Below are positions 41,678-49,803 of a DNA stretch of 64,000 nt, one piece after another (position 1 is the stretch's first letter; each line of letters opens with the position of its first letter). The position numbers and the translations under genes were made by a program. Under the pieces are notes generated by a model. That model saw only the letters and a program-made list of their open reading frames with translations, made no database searches and was not told the DNA's origin. The stretch comes from Streptomyces sp. QL37 (lineage in GTDB: Bacteria > Actinomycetota > Actinomycetes > Streptomycetales > Streptomycetaceae). The stretch covers positions 4,588,001 to 4,652,000 of the forward strand of contig NZ_PTJS01000001.1 in the NCBI RefSeq assembly GCF_002941025.1. Direction: 5' to 3'.

Positions 41678-43075
41678 GTGACTATTCGCCTGCATGACAC
41701 CAACGCCCGGCAGATTCGTGACTTCGTTCCGCTCACAGCGGGCTGTGTCTCGATCTACCTCTGTGGCGCGACTGTCCAGGCCGCCCCGCACATCGGGCAC
41801 ATCAGGTCCGGGCTGAACTTCGACATCATGCGCCGCTGGTTCGAATACCGCGGGTACGACGTGACGTTCATCCGGAATGTCACCGACATCGACGACAAGA
41901 TCATCAAGAAGTCCGCCGAGCAGGGCCGCCCCTGGTGGGCCATCGGCTACGAGAACGAGCGCGCGTTCAACGCCGGCTACGACGCCCTGGGCTGCCTCCC
42001 GCCCACGTACGAACCGCGGGCCACCGGCCACGTCACCGAGATGGTCGAGATGATGCGCGGCCTCATCGAGCGCGGCCACGCCTACGAGGCCGACGGCAAC
42101 GTCTACTTCGACGTCCGCTCGTACGAGGGATATCTCGAGCTCTCCAACCAGGATCTCGACGACCTGCGACAGCCCTCCGGCGACAACGAGACCGGCAAGC
42201 GGGACAAGCGCGACTTCGCCATGTGGAAGTCCGCCAAGCCCGGCGAGCCCAGCTGGGAGACGCCCTGGGGCCGCGGCCGGCCCGGGTGGCACCTGGAGTG
42301 CTCCGCCATGGCGCACAAGTACCTCGGCACCGCCTTCGACATCCACGGCGGCGGCATCGACCTGATCTTCCCGCACCACGAGAACGAGATCGCCCAGGCC
42401 AAGGCCTTCGGCGACGAGTTCGCCAAGTACTGGGTGCACAACGGCTGGGTCACCCTGTCCGGCGAGAAGATGTCGAAGTCCCTCGGCAACTCCGTGCTGG
42501 TCAGCGAGATGGTCAAGCACTGGCGCCCCATCGTCCTGCGCTATTACCTCGGCACCCCGCACTACCGCTCGATGATCGAGTACAGCGAGGAGTCGCTGCG
42601 CGACGCCGAATCCGCCTTCGCGCGGATCGAGGGCTTCGTCCAGCGCGTGGTCGAGAAGGCGGGACCGGTCGAGGCAGCCGCCGAGGTGCCGCCCGCGTTC
42701 GCCGAGGCCATGGACGACGACCTCGGTGTCCCGCAGGCCCTCGCGATCGTCCACACCACCGTCCGGCAGGGCAATTCAGCCCTCGCCGCCGACGACAAGG
42801 AAGCCGCCGTCGCCCGCCTCGCAGAGGTCCGCGCGATGCTCGGCGTCCTCGGACTCGACCCCCTCGACCCCCACTGGGCCGGCGAGAGCGACCGCGGCGA
42901 GGACCTCCACGGCGTCGTCGACACGCTCGTACGCCTCGTCCTCGACCAGCGCCAGTCCGCGCGGGAACGCAAGGACTGGCCCGCCGCCGACGCCATCCGC
43001 GACCAGCTCAACCAGTCCGGCCTCGTCATCGAGGACAGTCCCAGCGGCCCCCGGTGGACACTCGGACCGCGCTGA
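41678..43075 (+). CDS. cysS: Cysteine-tRNA ligase
   Basis: This 465-residue class I aminoacyl-tRNA synthetase has a HIGH-like motif APHIGHIRSG, a zinc/active-site Cys in LCGATVQ (usual form CGPTVY), HHENEIAQ with zinc ligands and KMSKS at the second motif. It attaches cysteine to tRNA-Cys. The GTG at 41678 is 6 nt after TACCCT (41666-41671), suggesting a leaderless transcript. It is followed by a terminator and rlmB. Confidence 0.97.
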   Translation: MTIRLHDTNARQIRDFVPLTAGCVSIYLCGATVQAAPHIGHIRSGLNFDIMRRWFEYRGYDVTFIRNVTDIDDKIIKKSAEQGRPWWAIGYENERAFNAGYDALGCLPPTYEPRATGHVTEMVEMMRGLIERGHAYEADGNVYFDVRSYEGYLELSNQDLDDLRQPSGDNETGKRDKRDFAMWKSAKPGEPSWETPWGRGRPGWHLECSAMAHKYLGTAFDIHGGGIDLIFPHHENEIAQAKAFGDEFAKYWVHNGWVTLSGEKMSKSLGNSVLVSEMVKHWRPIVLRYYLGTPHYRSMIEYSEESLRDAESAFARIEGFVQRVVEKAGPVEAAAEVPPAFAEAMDDDLGVPQALAIVHTTVRQGNSALAADDKEAAVARLAEVRAMLGVLGLDPLDPHWAGESDRGEDLHGVVDTLVRLVLDQRQSARERKDWPAADAIRDQLNQSGLVIEDSPSGPRWTLGPR

Positions 43076-43108
43076 GCGGACCTTCGCACCATGCGTGAGC
43101 AGCGCAAA

Positions 43109-43136
43109 TGTGCCGCCCGGCCGTCCGGGCGGCACA
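43109..43136 (+). terminator. Terminator after cysS
   Basis: TGTGCCGCCCGG (43109-43120) and CCGGGCGGCACA (43125-43136) form a 12-bp stem with a 4-nt loop, followed by CTTTCACTT. Confidence 0.85.
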
Positions 43137-43181
43137 CTTTCACTTGACGACGTCTTTCTGAAGCAACGAAACAGGTAGGTC

Positions 43182-44138
43182 ATGGCCGGGAACAGCCAGC
43201 GCAGGAACCGCCGCACGTCCAACAAGAAGGGCATGCAGGTCGGAAGCGGTGGGCAGCGTCGCCGTGGCCTCGAAGGCCGGGGACCGACGCCGCCCGCCGA
43301 GGAACGTAAGAAGCACAAGAAGAACCGCATGGCCACCGCCAAGGCCAAGCAGGCCGCCAAGCGCCGCCCCGCCCCCCGGCGCGGCGGCGTCAAGGGCACC
43401 TCGGAGATGGTCGTCGGGCGCAACCCCGTCTTCGAGGCTCTCCGCGACGGCGTGCCCGCCACCACCCTCTACGTCCAGCAGTACATCGACAACGACGAGC
43501 GGGTCCGCGAGGCACTCCAGCTCGCCGGTGAGCGCGGCAACATCCACCTCATGGAGGCCCCGCGCCCCGAGCTCGACCGGATGACGAACGGCCTGAACCA
43601 CCAGGGCCTCGTCCTCCAGGTCCCGCCCTACGAGTACGCGGACCCGCAGGACCTCACCGCCGCCGCCTACGACAACGGCGAGGACCCCCTCATCGTCGCC
43701 CTCGACGGTGTCACCGACCCCCGCAACCTCGGCGCCATCGTCCGCTCCGTCTCCGCCTTCGGCGGCCACGGCGTCGTCGTGCCCGAACGCCGCGCCGCCG
43801 GCATGACCGCCGGAGCCTGGAAGTCCTCCGCCGGCACCGCCGCCCGCACGCCCGTATCCCGGGTCACCAACCTGACCCGCGCGCTCGAGGCGTACAAGAA
43901 GGAAGGCATCGCGATCGTCGGCCTCGCCGCCGACGGCGAGCACACCGTCGAGGACCTCGAAGCCCTCGGCGGCCCCGTCGTCATCGTCATCGGCAGCGAG
44001 GGCAAGGGCCTCGGCCGCCTCGTCGGCGAGACCTGCGACTACCGCGTCCGCATCTCCATGCCGGGCGGCGCCGAATCCCTCAACGCCGGCGTCGCCGCCG
44101 GCATCGTCATGTACGAGGTCGCACGCCGCCGGGCGTGA
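43182..44138 (+). CDS. rlmB: SpoU-family rRNA 2'-O-methyltransferase (RlmB/TrmH type)
   Basis: This 318-residue protein has a long basic N-terminal extension of about 75 residues (Arg/Lys-rich) followed by the SPOUT domain: VVGRNPVFEALRDG at the substrate-binding subdomain, then the knot motifs TDPRNLGAIVRSVSAFGG, VVIVIGSEGKGLGRLV and ISMPGGAESLNAGVAAGIVMYE. It methylates the ribose of a 23S rRNA guanosine. The length beyond E. coli RlmB (about 243 residues) comes from the actinobacterial N-terminal tail. Confidence 0.93.
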   Translation: MAGNSQRRNRRTSNKKGMQVGSGGQRRRGLEGRGPTPPAEERKKHKKNRMATAKAKQAAKRRPAPRRGGVKGTSEMVVGRNPVFEALRDGVPATTLYVQQYIDNDERVREALQLAGERGNIHLMEAPRPELDRMTNGLNHQGLVLQVPPYEYADPQDLTAAAYDNGEDPLIVALDGVTDPRNLGAIVRSVSAFGGHGVVVPERRAAGMTAGAWKSSAGTAARTPVSRVTNLTRALEAYKKEGIAIVGLAADGEHTVEDLEALGGPVVIVIGSEGKGLGRLVGETCDYRVRISMPGGAESLNAGVAAGIVMYEVARRRA

Positions 44139-44344
44139 CCCCCCGCCGTAGGGGACGGGCCCCGCGGTCGGCGACGACGCGCGGGGCGCCCCCGCCGGGC
44201 CGGGTACGCCCGCTGAAGGACGTACGCCCCCGCCCCGGGGACGTGCGCGAGTACGCGGACCCACGTACCGCGGAGGACTGTTGACGGGTCTCGGACACTT
44301 CGGACGCGTCAAGGCAGTGTCCTAATCACACATCACTCGGTTAG

Positions 44345-45973
44345 ATGAGTGTGGACACCAGAACGCCTCGGTTCGACGACCAACCCGCCCTGAGCATGAC
44401 GAAGGTGGACAGCGACCCCGCCCAGGTCATCGTCAGCCACGCCAGCTTCCGGGTGCAGCTCGCCCCGGGCCAGCGCACCCGTCTGCGCCCCGTGGGCCCC
44501 GCCGGACCGGCCAGGATCCCCGCCATGAGCGGCGCGGGCGGCCGCAGGCGGGCCCCCGTCGTCTGGAGCGGCAGGTCCCAACCGGGCGACCCCGGAGCGA
44601 CCGGACTCCTGCAGGCCGTACGGAACTCCACCGCCGGCCACCTCGACTCCCGCACCGGAGGCTTCGGCGCGGGCCACGAGGACACGGGCGGCGGCACGCA
44701 GGTCATCCCGCGCCTCGACGAGACCCAGCCCAACCCCGTACTCAGGCCCCCCCACCAGCCCGGGGGCCGCACCGGCCCACTGCTGCCTCCCATGCGGCAG
44801 GCCGTCGGAGCGTACGACGCCGTCGACAGCACGGCCGGCGACGCGTACGACATCACCTACGACGACCCCGACACCGAGGGCCAGGACGGCACCTCCGCCG
44901 GGGAACGGCGCCACGCCGGCGACACCGTCCGGCACGCCTACTACCCCGGCCGCCGGATGAACCTCGGCGTCGTACTCCTCCCGCTGCGCGTCATCCTCGG
45001 CTTCCTCGCCATCTACGCCGGCATGGGCAAGCTCTGTGACCCCGCCTACTTCGACGGCGGCGACCGCGGCTCCATGGTCAAGTGGCTGACCTCGCTGCAC
45101 CCCTGGGCCGCCGCCGAACCCCTGCGCGACTTCGCGCTCGGCCACCCCGTCGCCGCCGGCCTCTCCGTCGCCTTCCTCCAGGTGGTCGTCGGAGTCCTCA
45201 CCGTCCTCGGGCTCTGGCAGCGGGTCGCGGCGGCCTTCGGGGCCCTGCTCTCCGCCGCCATCCTGGTGACGGTCAGCTGGCGCACCGCCGCCGCCTACGA
45301 CACCCCCGACATCATCCTGCTGGCCGCCTGGAGCCCGCTCGTCATCGCCGGCGCTCCTGTCTACTCCCTCGACGGCCGCCTCGCCGGGGAGGCCTGGCGC
45401 ACCCTCGGCCCGCGCTCCGGCATCTGGGACCTCCGCCGCCGCGTACTGCGCCGCGGCAGCGCGGTCGCCACCGTCGTCGTCGGCCTGACCCTGCTGGTCG
45501 GCTCCATGCTCGGCGGCGCCGTGCGCTCCACCGAGGTCGTCACCGTGCCGGGCCCCGACAGCTACCCGACCAACCAGCTGCCCGGCTCCCCGCTCCCCGA
45601 GAAGTCCAAGGACAGGAAGGGCAAGCCCTCCAGGACCCCGGACAACCGCACCCCCGAGACATCCCCCTCCAGCGCCCCCGGCACCCCGTCGGCCGAGGAG
45701 TCCACCCCGGGCTCCGGCACCGGGCGTGACTCCGGCCCGACGGCCGGGGCGAGCACCGGTCAGCCCAGCCAGACCCAGGGCACCGGCCAGGCGCCCCCGC
45801 AGGAGCCGGCCCCGCAGGAGCCGCCCACCGGTGACGCGGGCCCCAGCTCTTCGGGTTCCGACGGCTCCGGCGGTGCCACCGGCGGCTCGGACGACGGCGG
45901 TTCGACCGGCGGGTCCGACGGCGGCTCGTCCGGCGGCGCCGGACAGAACCCCATCGGCGGGCTGCTCGGCTGA
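44345..45973 (+). CDS. DoxX family membrane protein with long disordered tails
   Basis: This 542-residue protein has a hydrophilic N-terminal half (about 1-205, Pro/Gly/Arg-rich). A DoxX four-helix domain follows (about 206-350: LGVVLLPLRVILGFLAIYAGMGKL, VAAGLSVAFLQVVVGVLTVLGLW and two more), with one further helix near 385. A Ser/Gly/Pro-rich tail of about 145 residues ends in IGGLLG. DoxX proteins take part in membrane redox or thiol stress in mycobacteria; the function in Streptomyces is unknown. A perfect palindrome follows. Confidence 0.85.
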   Translation: MSVDTRTPRFDDQPALSMTKVDSDPAQVIVSHASFRVQLAPGQRTRLRPVGPAGPARIPAMSGAGGRRRAPVVWSGRSQPGDPGATGLLQAVRNSTAGHLDSRTGGFGAGHEDTGGGTQVIPRLDETQPNPVLRPPHQPGGRTGPLLPPMRQAVGAYDAVDSTAGDAYDITYDDPDTEGQDGTSAGERRHAGDTVRHAYYPGRRMNLGVVLLPLRVILGFLAIYAGMGKLCDPAYFDGGDRGSMVKWLTSLHPWAAAEPLRDFALGHPVAAGLSVAFLQVVVGVLTVLGLWQRVAAAFGALLSAAILVTVSWRTAAAYDTPDIILLAAWSPLVIAGAPVYSLDGRLAGEAWRTLGPRSGIWDLRRRVLRRGSAVATVVVGLTLLVGSMLGGAVRSTEVVTVPGPDSYPTNQLPGSPLPEKSKDRKGKPSRTPDNRTPETSPSSAPGTPSAEESTPGSGTGRDSGPTAGASTGQPSQTQGTGQAPPQEPAPQEPPTGDAGPSSSGSDGSGGATGGSDDGGSTGGSDGGSSGGAGQNPIGGLLG

Positions 45974-45991
45974 CACCGGCACCACACACCA

Positions 45992-46027
45992 CGAGGACGG
46001 TCACCGGAGCTCCGGTGACCGTCCTCG
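45992..46027. terminator. 36-bp perfect palindrome between converging genes
   Basis: The sequence reads CGAGGACGGTCACCGGAG and its exact complement, with no loop. It lies between doxX and the nucleotidyltransferase gene and can act as a bidirectional terminator. It lies directly against a 30-bp tandem duplication. Confidence 0.78.
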
Positions 46028-46087
46028 CCTACGTACAGGGCCGGTCAGCCGCCCTCTCCTACGTACAGGGCCGGTCAGCCGCCCGCG
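46028..46087. repeat. 30-bp tandem duplication over a stop codon
   Basis: Two units (46028-46057 and 46058-46087) are identical over the first 27 bp, which read CCTACGTACAGGGCCGG then TCAGCCGCCC. Each unit contains the nucleotidyltransferase stop codon (TCA on the plus strand). The first unit lies outside the gene; the second forms its 3' end. Confidence 0.8.
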
Positions 46088-46794
46088 TGGGCGCCCAGCT
46101 CCTTCGCCGCCTCCGTGAGGTCCTTCGCGGTGTCGATCGCCCGCCAGTACGCCCCGTGCGGCAGCGGGAACCCCGCCAGCCGGCGCTCACGGGCCAGCCG
46201 GGGGAAGGTCGTCCGCTCGTGGTCGCCGCGGTCCGGCAGCATCCCGGTGAACGCCGGCGCGAAGACGTACACGCCCGCGTTGATCAGATACGGCGACGGC
46301 GGCGACTCGATGAAGTCGGTGATGTGCCCGAACGCGTCGGTCTCCACGGCCCCCCACGGGATTCGGGGACGGGCGAGCGCGAGCGTCGCGGTGGCGTCCC
46401 GCTCGGCGTGGAAGGCGGCCATCTCCCGCAGCGAGAAGCGGGTCCAGATGTCGCCGTTCGTCGCGTACCAGGGCTCCGACGGATCGGGCAGCCGCGCCGC
46501 GGCATGCTTGAGACCGCCGCCCCGGCCCAAGGGCTCGGTCTCGACGACGGTCGTGACGCGCAACGGAAGATCGGCCGAGTCCAGCCATTCCCGCAGCACA
46601 TCGGCAAGATGGCCGCACGAGATCACGGCGTCCGTGACGCCCTCGGCGGCCAGCCAGGACAGCTGATGGCCGATGATCGGGGTCCCGGTCCCCGGGATCT
46701 CGACCATCGGCTTGGGGCGGTCATCGGTGTACGGGCGCAGCCGCGAGCCCTGACCACCCGCCAGGATCACGGCCTGCGTCGGATACGTATGCAT
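46075..46794 (-). CDS. Sugar nucleotidyltransferase
   Basis: This 239-residue NTP_transferase protein has the N-terminal signature VILAGGQGSRLRPYTDDRPKPMVEI (about residues 8-32), then TEPLGRGGGLKHA, NGDIW and an ending GAYWRAIDTAKDL. It couples an NTP to a sugar phosphate to make an activated sugar; the sugar is not predictable. The ATG at 46794 is used because a minus-strand TATCGT (46807-46802) lies 7 nt before it, giving a leaderless transcript. Confidence 0.9.
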   Translation of the reverse strand: MHTYPTQAVILAGGQGSRLRPYTDDRPKPMVEIPGTGTPIIGHQLSWLAAEGVTDAVISCGHLADVLREWLDSADLPLRVTTVVETEPLGRGGGLKHAAARLPDPSEPWYATNGDIWTRFSLREMAAFHAERDATATLALARPRIPWGAVETDAFGHITDFIESPPSPYLINAGVYVFAPAFTGMLPDRGDHERTTFPRLARERRLAGFPLPHGAYWRAIDTAKDLTEAAKELGAHAGG

Positions 46795-46830
46795 GCCAGG
46801 CACGATATGCCGTGCCCGGACACACCCGGC

Positions 46831-47244
46831 TCAGCTGAACTGCGCGACGCCCGAGGCGAACGAGGTGTCGCAGACCGGACGCGAGAAGCGATGGGCGCGG
46901 GTCGGGCCGTACTGGTCCACGGCCGCCTTGCCCAGCGCCTTGGCGATCGACATGCAGTGCTTGGCGAGGGAGGGCCGCCCCTCCACGGTGCGCTGGAGGC
47001 TCGTCAGCGCGACACCCGGGTCCTTCTCACGGAGCTCCAGCAGGAGCTTGTCCCGCAGAACGTCCTGAGGTGCCCGGGCCTTCGCCTGCTTGGACACGGT
47101 CTCCGAGGCGGCGGTCAGCAGCTGGGTCTCGGTGTCCTGCCCCGACCACTGCACACGGGTGACCGCGAGGGTCCCGGACAGAACCATGACGACGGGCAGT
47201 ACGAGAGCTAGGGTTCGGCCAATTCGGCGCGCGGTGTGGGTCAC
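46831..47244 (-). CDS. Membrane-anchored or secreted protein of unknown function
   Basis: This 137-residue protein has an N-terminal hydrophobic segment (about residues 9-28, ALVLPVVMVLSGTLAVTRV) and a helical soluble part with two Cys (about residues 97 and 126) that could form a disulphide outside the membrane. It is conserved next to msiK in Streptomyces. The GTG at 47244 follows a minus-strand TACGCT by 7 nt. I recognise no family. Confidence 0.7.
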   Translation of the reverse strand: MTHTARRIGRTLALVLPVVMVLSGTLAVTRVQWSGQDTETQLLTAASETVSKQAKARAPQDVLRDKLLLELREKDPGVALTSLQRTVEGRPSLAKHCMSIAKALGKAAVDQYGPTRAHRFSRPVCDTSFASGVAQFS

Positions 47245-47418
47245 GCAGGCGAGCGTAGCGGGCAGTGATGACTTGGCGACATTTCGTCACCCCTGCGAGG
47301 GATGGTTCGAGAGGTCTTTTCGAATTACGCGTTGACGTCCTGGGGTGAATTGACCGGTGTGCCAGGGTATTTGAAGTCCGCGCGAGTCCGAAACCCGATC
47401 CTGCCCGCGACACGCGAA

Positions 47419-47450
47419 CGGCCCCGCGTCCCTCGGAGGGAGCGGGGCCG
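47419..47450 (-). terminator. Terminator after msiK
   Basis: CGGCCCCGC (47419-47427) and GCGGGGCCG (47442-47450) form the outer stem; an inner TCCCT-CGG-AGGGA continues it. It lies 20 bp past the msiK stop on the minus strand. Confidence 0.75.
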
Positions 47451-47470
47451 TGGCGGCTGGATCGTGAGGA

Positions 47471-48607
47471 TCAGGCGGTCAGGCGCTCACCGGTCGAGGT
47501 GGCGAAGACGTGCAGCTCGTCCGGGCGCGGCACGACGTGCAGCTCGGTGCCCTTCTCCGGGACGGCGCGGCCGCCGACGCGGACGACCAGGTCCTTGTGC
47601 TCGCCACCGACCTGCGCGGCACCGTAGACGAAACCGTCGGCGCCGAGCTCCTCGACGACGTTGACGGAGACGGCCAGACCGGCCGGGGCGTCGGAGGAGG
47701 CCTTGGAGAGGCCGGTCGCGGCGGCGCCGCCGTGCTCGACGATGTCGAAGTGCTCGGGGCGGATGCCGACCGTGACGGTGGTGTCACCGCGGTTCGCGGC
47801 GGCGGTGAGCGCCTCACGCGAGACCGGGACGACGCTGTTGCCGAACTTCACGCCACCGTCGGTGATCGGGACCTCGACGAGGTTCATCGCCGGGGAGCCG
47901 ATGAAGCCGGCCACGAAGAGGTTCGCCGGGCGGTCGTACATGTTGCGCGGCGAGTCGACCTGCTGGAGCAGACCGTCCTTGAGGACCGCGACGCGGTCGC
48001 CCATGGTGAGGGCCTCGACCTGGTCGTGGGTGACGTACACGGTGGTGATGCCGAGGCGGCGCTGAAGCGAGGCGATCTGCGTACGCGTCGAGACACGGAG
48101 CTTGGCGTCGAGGTTCGACAGCGGCTCGTCCATGAGGAAGACCTGCGGCTCACGCACGATGGCACGGCCCATCGCCACACGCTGACGCTGACCACCGGAG
48201 AGCGCCTTCGGCTTGCGGTCCAGGTAGTCGGTGAGGTCCAGCATCTTGGCGGCCTCTTCGACCTTCGCCCGGATGTCGGTCTTGTTCACACCGGCGATCT
48301 TGAGGGCGAAGCCCATGTTGTCCGCGACGGACATGTGCGGGTAGAGCGCGTAGTTCTGGAACACCATGGCGATGTCCCGGTCCTTCGGGGGCAGGTGCGT
48401 GACGTCGCGGTCACCGATGCGGATCGCACCGCCGTTGACGTCCTCGAGACCCGCGAGCATGCGCAGGGAGGTCGACTTGCCGCAACCGGAAGGACCGACG
48501 AGGACGAGGAACTCGCCGTCCTCGATGTCGATCTCGAGCTGGTCCACAGCCGGCTTCGTGGAGCCGGGGTAGACGCGGGACGCCTTGTCGAACGTGACAC
48601 TGGCCAT
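47471..48607 (-). CDS. msiK: Shared ATPase of sugar ABC importers, MsiK
   Basis: This 378-residue ATPase has Walker A VGPSGCGKST, signature LSGGQRQRVAMGR, Walker B VFLMDEPLSNLDAKLR and the D-loop and H-loop. A C-terminal OB-fold regulatory domain reads VGIRPEHFDIVEHGG. In Streptomyces MsiK energises many separate sugar importers (cellobiose, maltose, chitobiose) that lack their own ATPase. The ATG at 48607 follows GGAGAAG. A dre-like site lies 52 bp upstream. No sugar importer proteins lie next to it, in keeping with a shared ATPase. Confidence 0.95.
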   Translation of the reverse strand: MASVTFDKASRVYPGSTKPAVDQLEIDIEDGEFLVLVGPSGCGKSTSLRMLAGLEDVNGGAIRIGDRDVTHLPPKDRDIAMVFQNYALYPHMSVADNMGFALKIAGVNKTDIRAKVEEAAKMLDLTDYLDRKPKALSGGQRQRVAMGRAIVREPQVFLMDEPLSNLDAKLRVSTRTQIASLQRRLGITTVYVTHDQVEALTMGDRVAVLKDGLLQQVDSPRNMYDRPANLFVAGFIGSPAMNLVEVPITDGGVKFGNSVVPVSREALTAAANRGDTTVTVGIRPEHFDIVEHGGAAATGLSKASSDAPAGLAVSVNVVEELGADGFVYGAAQVGGEHKDLVVRVGGRAVPEKGTELHVVPRPDELHVFATSTGERLTA

Positions 48608-48658
48608 GACGATGCTTCTCCTCAACCGGCAGGAACGTGCCGGACGATCCGAGTAGGG

Positions 48659-48674
48659 AGTGGTGTGGTCCACT
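48659..48674. promoter_or_regulatory. Candidate DasR-responsive (dre) element before msiK
   Basis: AGTGGTGTGGTCCACT matches the dre consensus AGTGGTCTAGACCACT at 13 of 16 positions, with both outer half-sites complete. DasR links GlcNAc and chitin sensing to sugar uptake, which would suit an ATPase that serves chitobiose import. DasR binding is inferred. Confidence 0.55.
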
Positions 48675-48783
48675 GGAGTGAACCTGAGGTGACGCTACCT
48701 GGCGTTTTCGGATCTGTCAGTAGTCCGAGGTCCCGAATATCGAGCAGGTTCCGGTGCCGGCGTTGGTTACACTGCTCCCGCAC

Positions 48784-48858
48784 GCCTCCTTAGCTCAGTC
48801 CGGCCAGAGCAACGCACTTGTAATGCGTAGGTCGTCGGTTCGAATCCGACAGGGGGCT
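48784..48858 (+). tRNA. tRNA-Thr (UGU)
   Basis: The 7-bp acceptor stem GCCTCCT/AGGGGGC has one G-U pair. D-arm AGCTCAGTCCGGCCAGAGC, anticodon stem-loop ACGCA-CTTGTAA-TGCGT with anticodon TGT, and T-arm GTCGG-TTCGAAT-CCGAC are complete. The anticodon UGU reads ACA and ACG, so the tRNA carries threonine. The 3' CCA is not encoded. Confidence 0.95.
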
Positions 48859-48863
48859 CAGCG

Positions 48864-48898
48864 AAAGCCCAGGTCAGACATCCTCTGACCTGGGCTTT
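48864..48898 (+). terminator. Terminator after tRNA-Thr, overlapping the tetR 3' end
   Basis: Arms of 15 bp (48864-48878 and 48884-48898, core AGCCCAGGTCAGA/TCTGACCTGGGCT) and a 5-nt loop are followed by TTC. The hairpin is partly inside the coding end of the converging tetR gene (48874). Confidence 0.85.
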
Positions 48899-49503
48899 TC
48901 GGTTGTTTCCCCGGTCCCGGGACCCTTCCCGCCCGGTGCCCCCGCGCGCAGGCCGTCCATGACCAGGTCCAGGAGGCGGGCGGCGCGGGGTTGCCAGGCG
49001 CCGTGGGGGTCGAGCTGCCAGATGCCGGCGATGGCGAGGACGAAGTCGTCCGCGGTGACTCCGGGGCGGATGGTGCCGGCTTCCTCATTGGTGCGGAGCA
49101 GGAGTTCCGCCGCCGATGTCACCGGGGTGTGGCCCGGCTTCGCCGGGCTGTCCGGGGCGCTGGTGGCCTGGCGGATCGCGTCCGCCAGGCCTGCCTTGGT
49201 CATGGCGAAGCGGGCGAGGTGGTCCATCCACTCGCGCAGGGCCCGGTCGGGCTCGTGGATCCTGATCAGTTCGGTCGCGGCGTCGGCGACCTGCTGCATC
49301 TCGTGGCGGTAGATCTCCAGGACCAGGGACTCGCGCTTGGGGAAGTTGCGGTAGAAGGTGCCCTGCCCGACGCCCGCCTTCCTGGCGATCACGCTGAGCG
49401 GGACGTCCGCGCAGAGCGTCAGTTCAGCCAGGGCCACTTCCAGGATGCGCTCGCGGTTCCGCTGCGCGTCCGAGCGCAGAGGCGCGTCCTTCTTCTGCTG
49501 CAC
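48874..49503 (-). CDS. TetR family regulator of the aldehyde oxidoreductase operon
   Basis: This 209-residue TetR protein has an N-terminal DNA-binding domain (NRERILEVALAELTLCADVPLSVIARKAGVGQGTFYRNFPKRESL) and a helical C-terminal ligand domain. It is divergent from the Pao-like operon at 49804, with two related palindromes between them. Repression of the operon and itself is the expected role. The ATG at 49503 is used. Its last residues overlap the tRNA terminator. Confidence 0.9.
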   Translation of the reverse strand: MQQKKDAPLRSDAQRNRERILEVALAELTLCADVPLSVIARKAGVGQGTFYRNFPKRESLVLEIYRHEMQQVADAATELIRIHEPDRALREWMDHLARFAMTKAGLADAIRQATSAPDSPAKPGHTPVTSAAELLLRTNEEAGTIRPGVTADDFVLAIAGIWQLDPHGAWQPRAARLLDLVMDGLRAGAPGGKGPGTGETTEKPRSEDV

Positions 49504-49544
49504 TCGTCCTCCTCGCGGGTTCGTGGCCGAATCCCACCCTTGCT

Positions 49545-49595
49545 AAGTGGACAACTGTCCACTACGTTTTCCAGGGAACGGACAGTTGTCCACTT
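49545..49595. promoter_or_regulatory. Pair of TetR operator-like palindromes
   Basis: AGTGGACA-AC-TGTCCACT (49546-49563) is a perfect 8-2-8 palindrome. A second, GGACA-GT-TGTCC (49580-49591), is a shortened version in the opposite orientation. The 16-bp segment AAGTGGACAACTGTCC at 49545-49560 recurs as its exact complement at 49580-49595. Centres are 31 bp apart, about three helical turns. Confidence 0.8.
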
Positions 49596-49612
49596 CACTT
49601 AGGCACACCTTA
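49594..49612. promoter_or_regulatory. Weak iron-box-like (DmdR/IdeR) sequence
   Basis: TTCACTTAGGCACACCTTA matches the consensus TTAGGTTAGGCTCACCTAA at 14 of 19 positions. It lies next to the second TetR operator. Iron-dependent control of an Fe-S/Mo enzyme would make sense, but the left half of the box is poor. Confidence 0.3.
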
Positions 49613-49803
49613 GCGGTGGGTGGCTCGGGTGGACAGCCGACGGCCGGCACCGGTCTTCCCCTCCCACGTCTCCGGGCCGCCGTCTCCATGTGCCGCGTCG
49701 CCCCCACTCCCGACACCTTTCCCATACGTCCTTGTGTCTTCCGTCTCCCTGCCTGCCGGACCGCCCTCGCGACGCGGTCCGGGAACGCGAAAGAAGGCTG
49801 ATC

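Larger units (their letters stand above)
49504..49803. other. 300-bp divergent promoter region of tetR and the Pao-like operon
   Basis: Besides the operators (49545-49595) and an iron-box-like sequence (49594-49612), I see no gene. The segment 49620-49790 has no further motif; AAGAAGG before the operon's ATG is its ribosome site. Confidence 0.7.

Noticed and set aside
39833..42754. A 970-codon antisense frame over the MFS and cysS genes.
   Set aside because: It overlaps two well-recognised genes, and its translation is low-complexity, Gly/Glu/Asp-rich without a domain.
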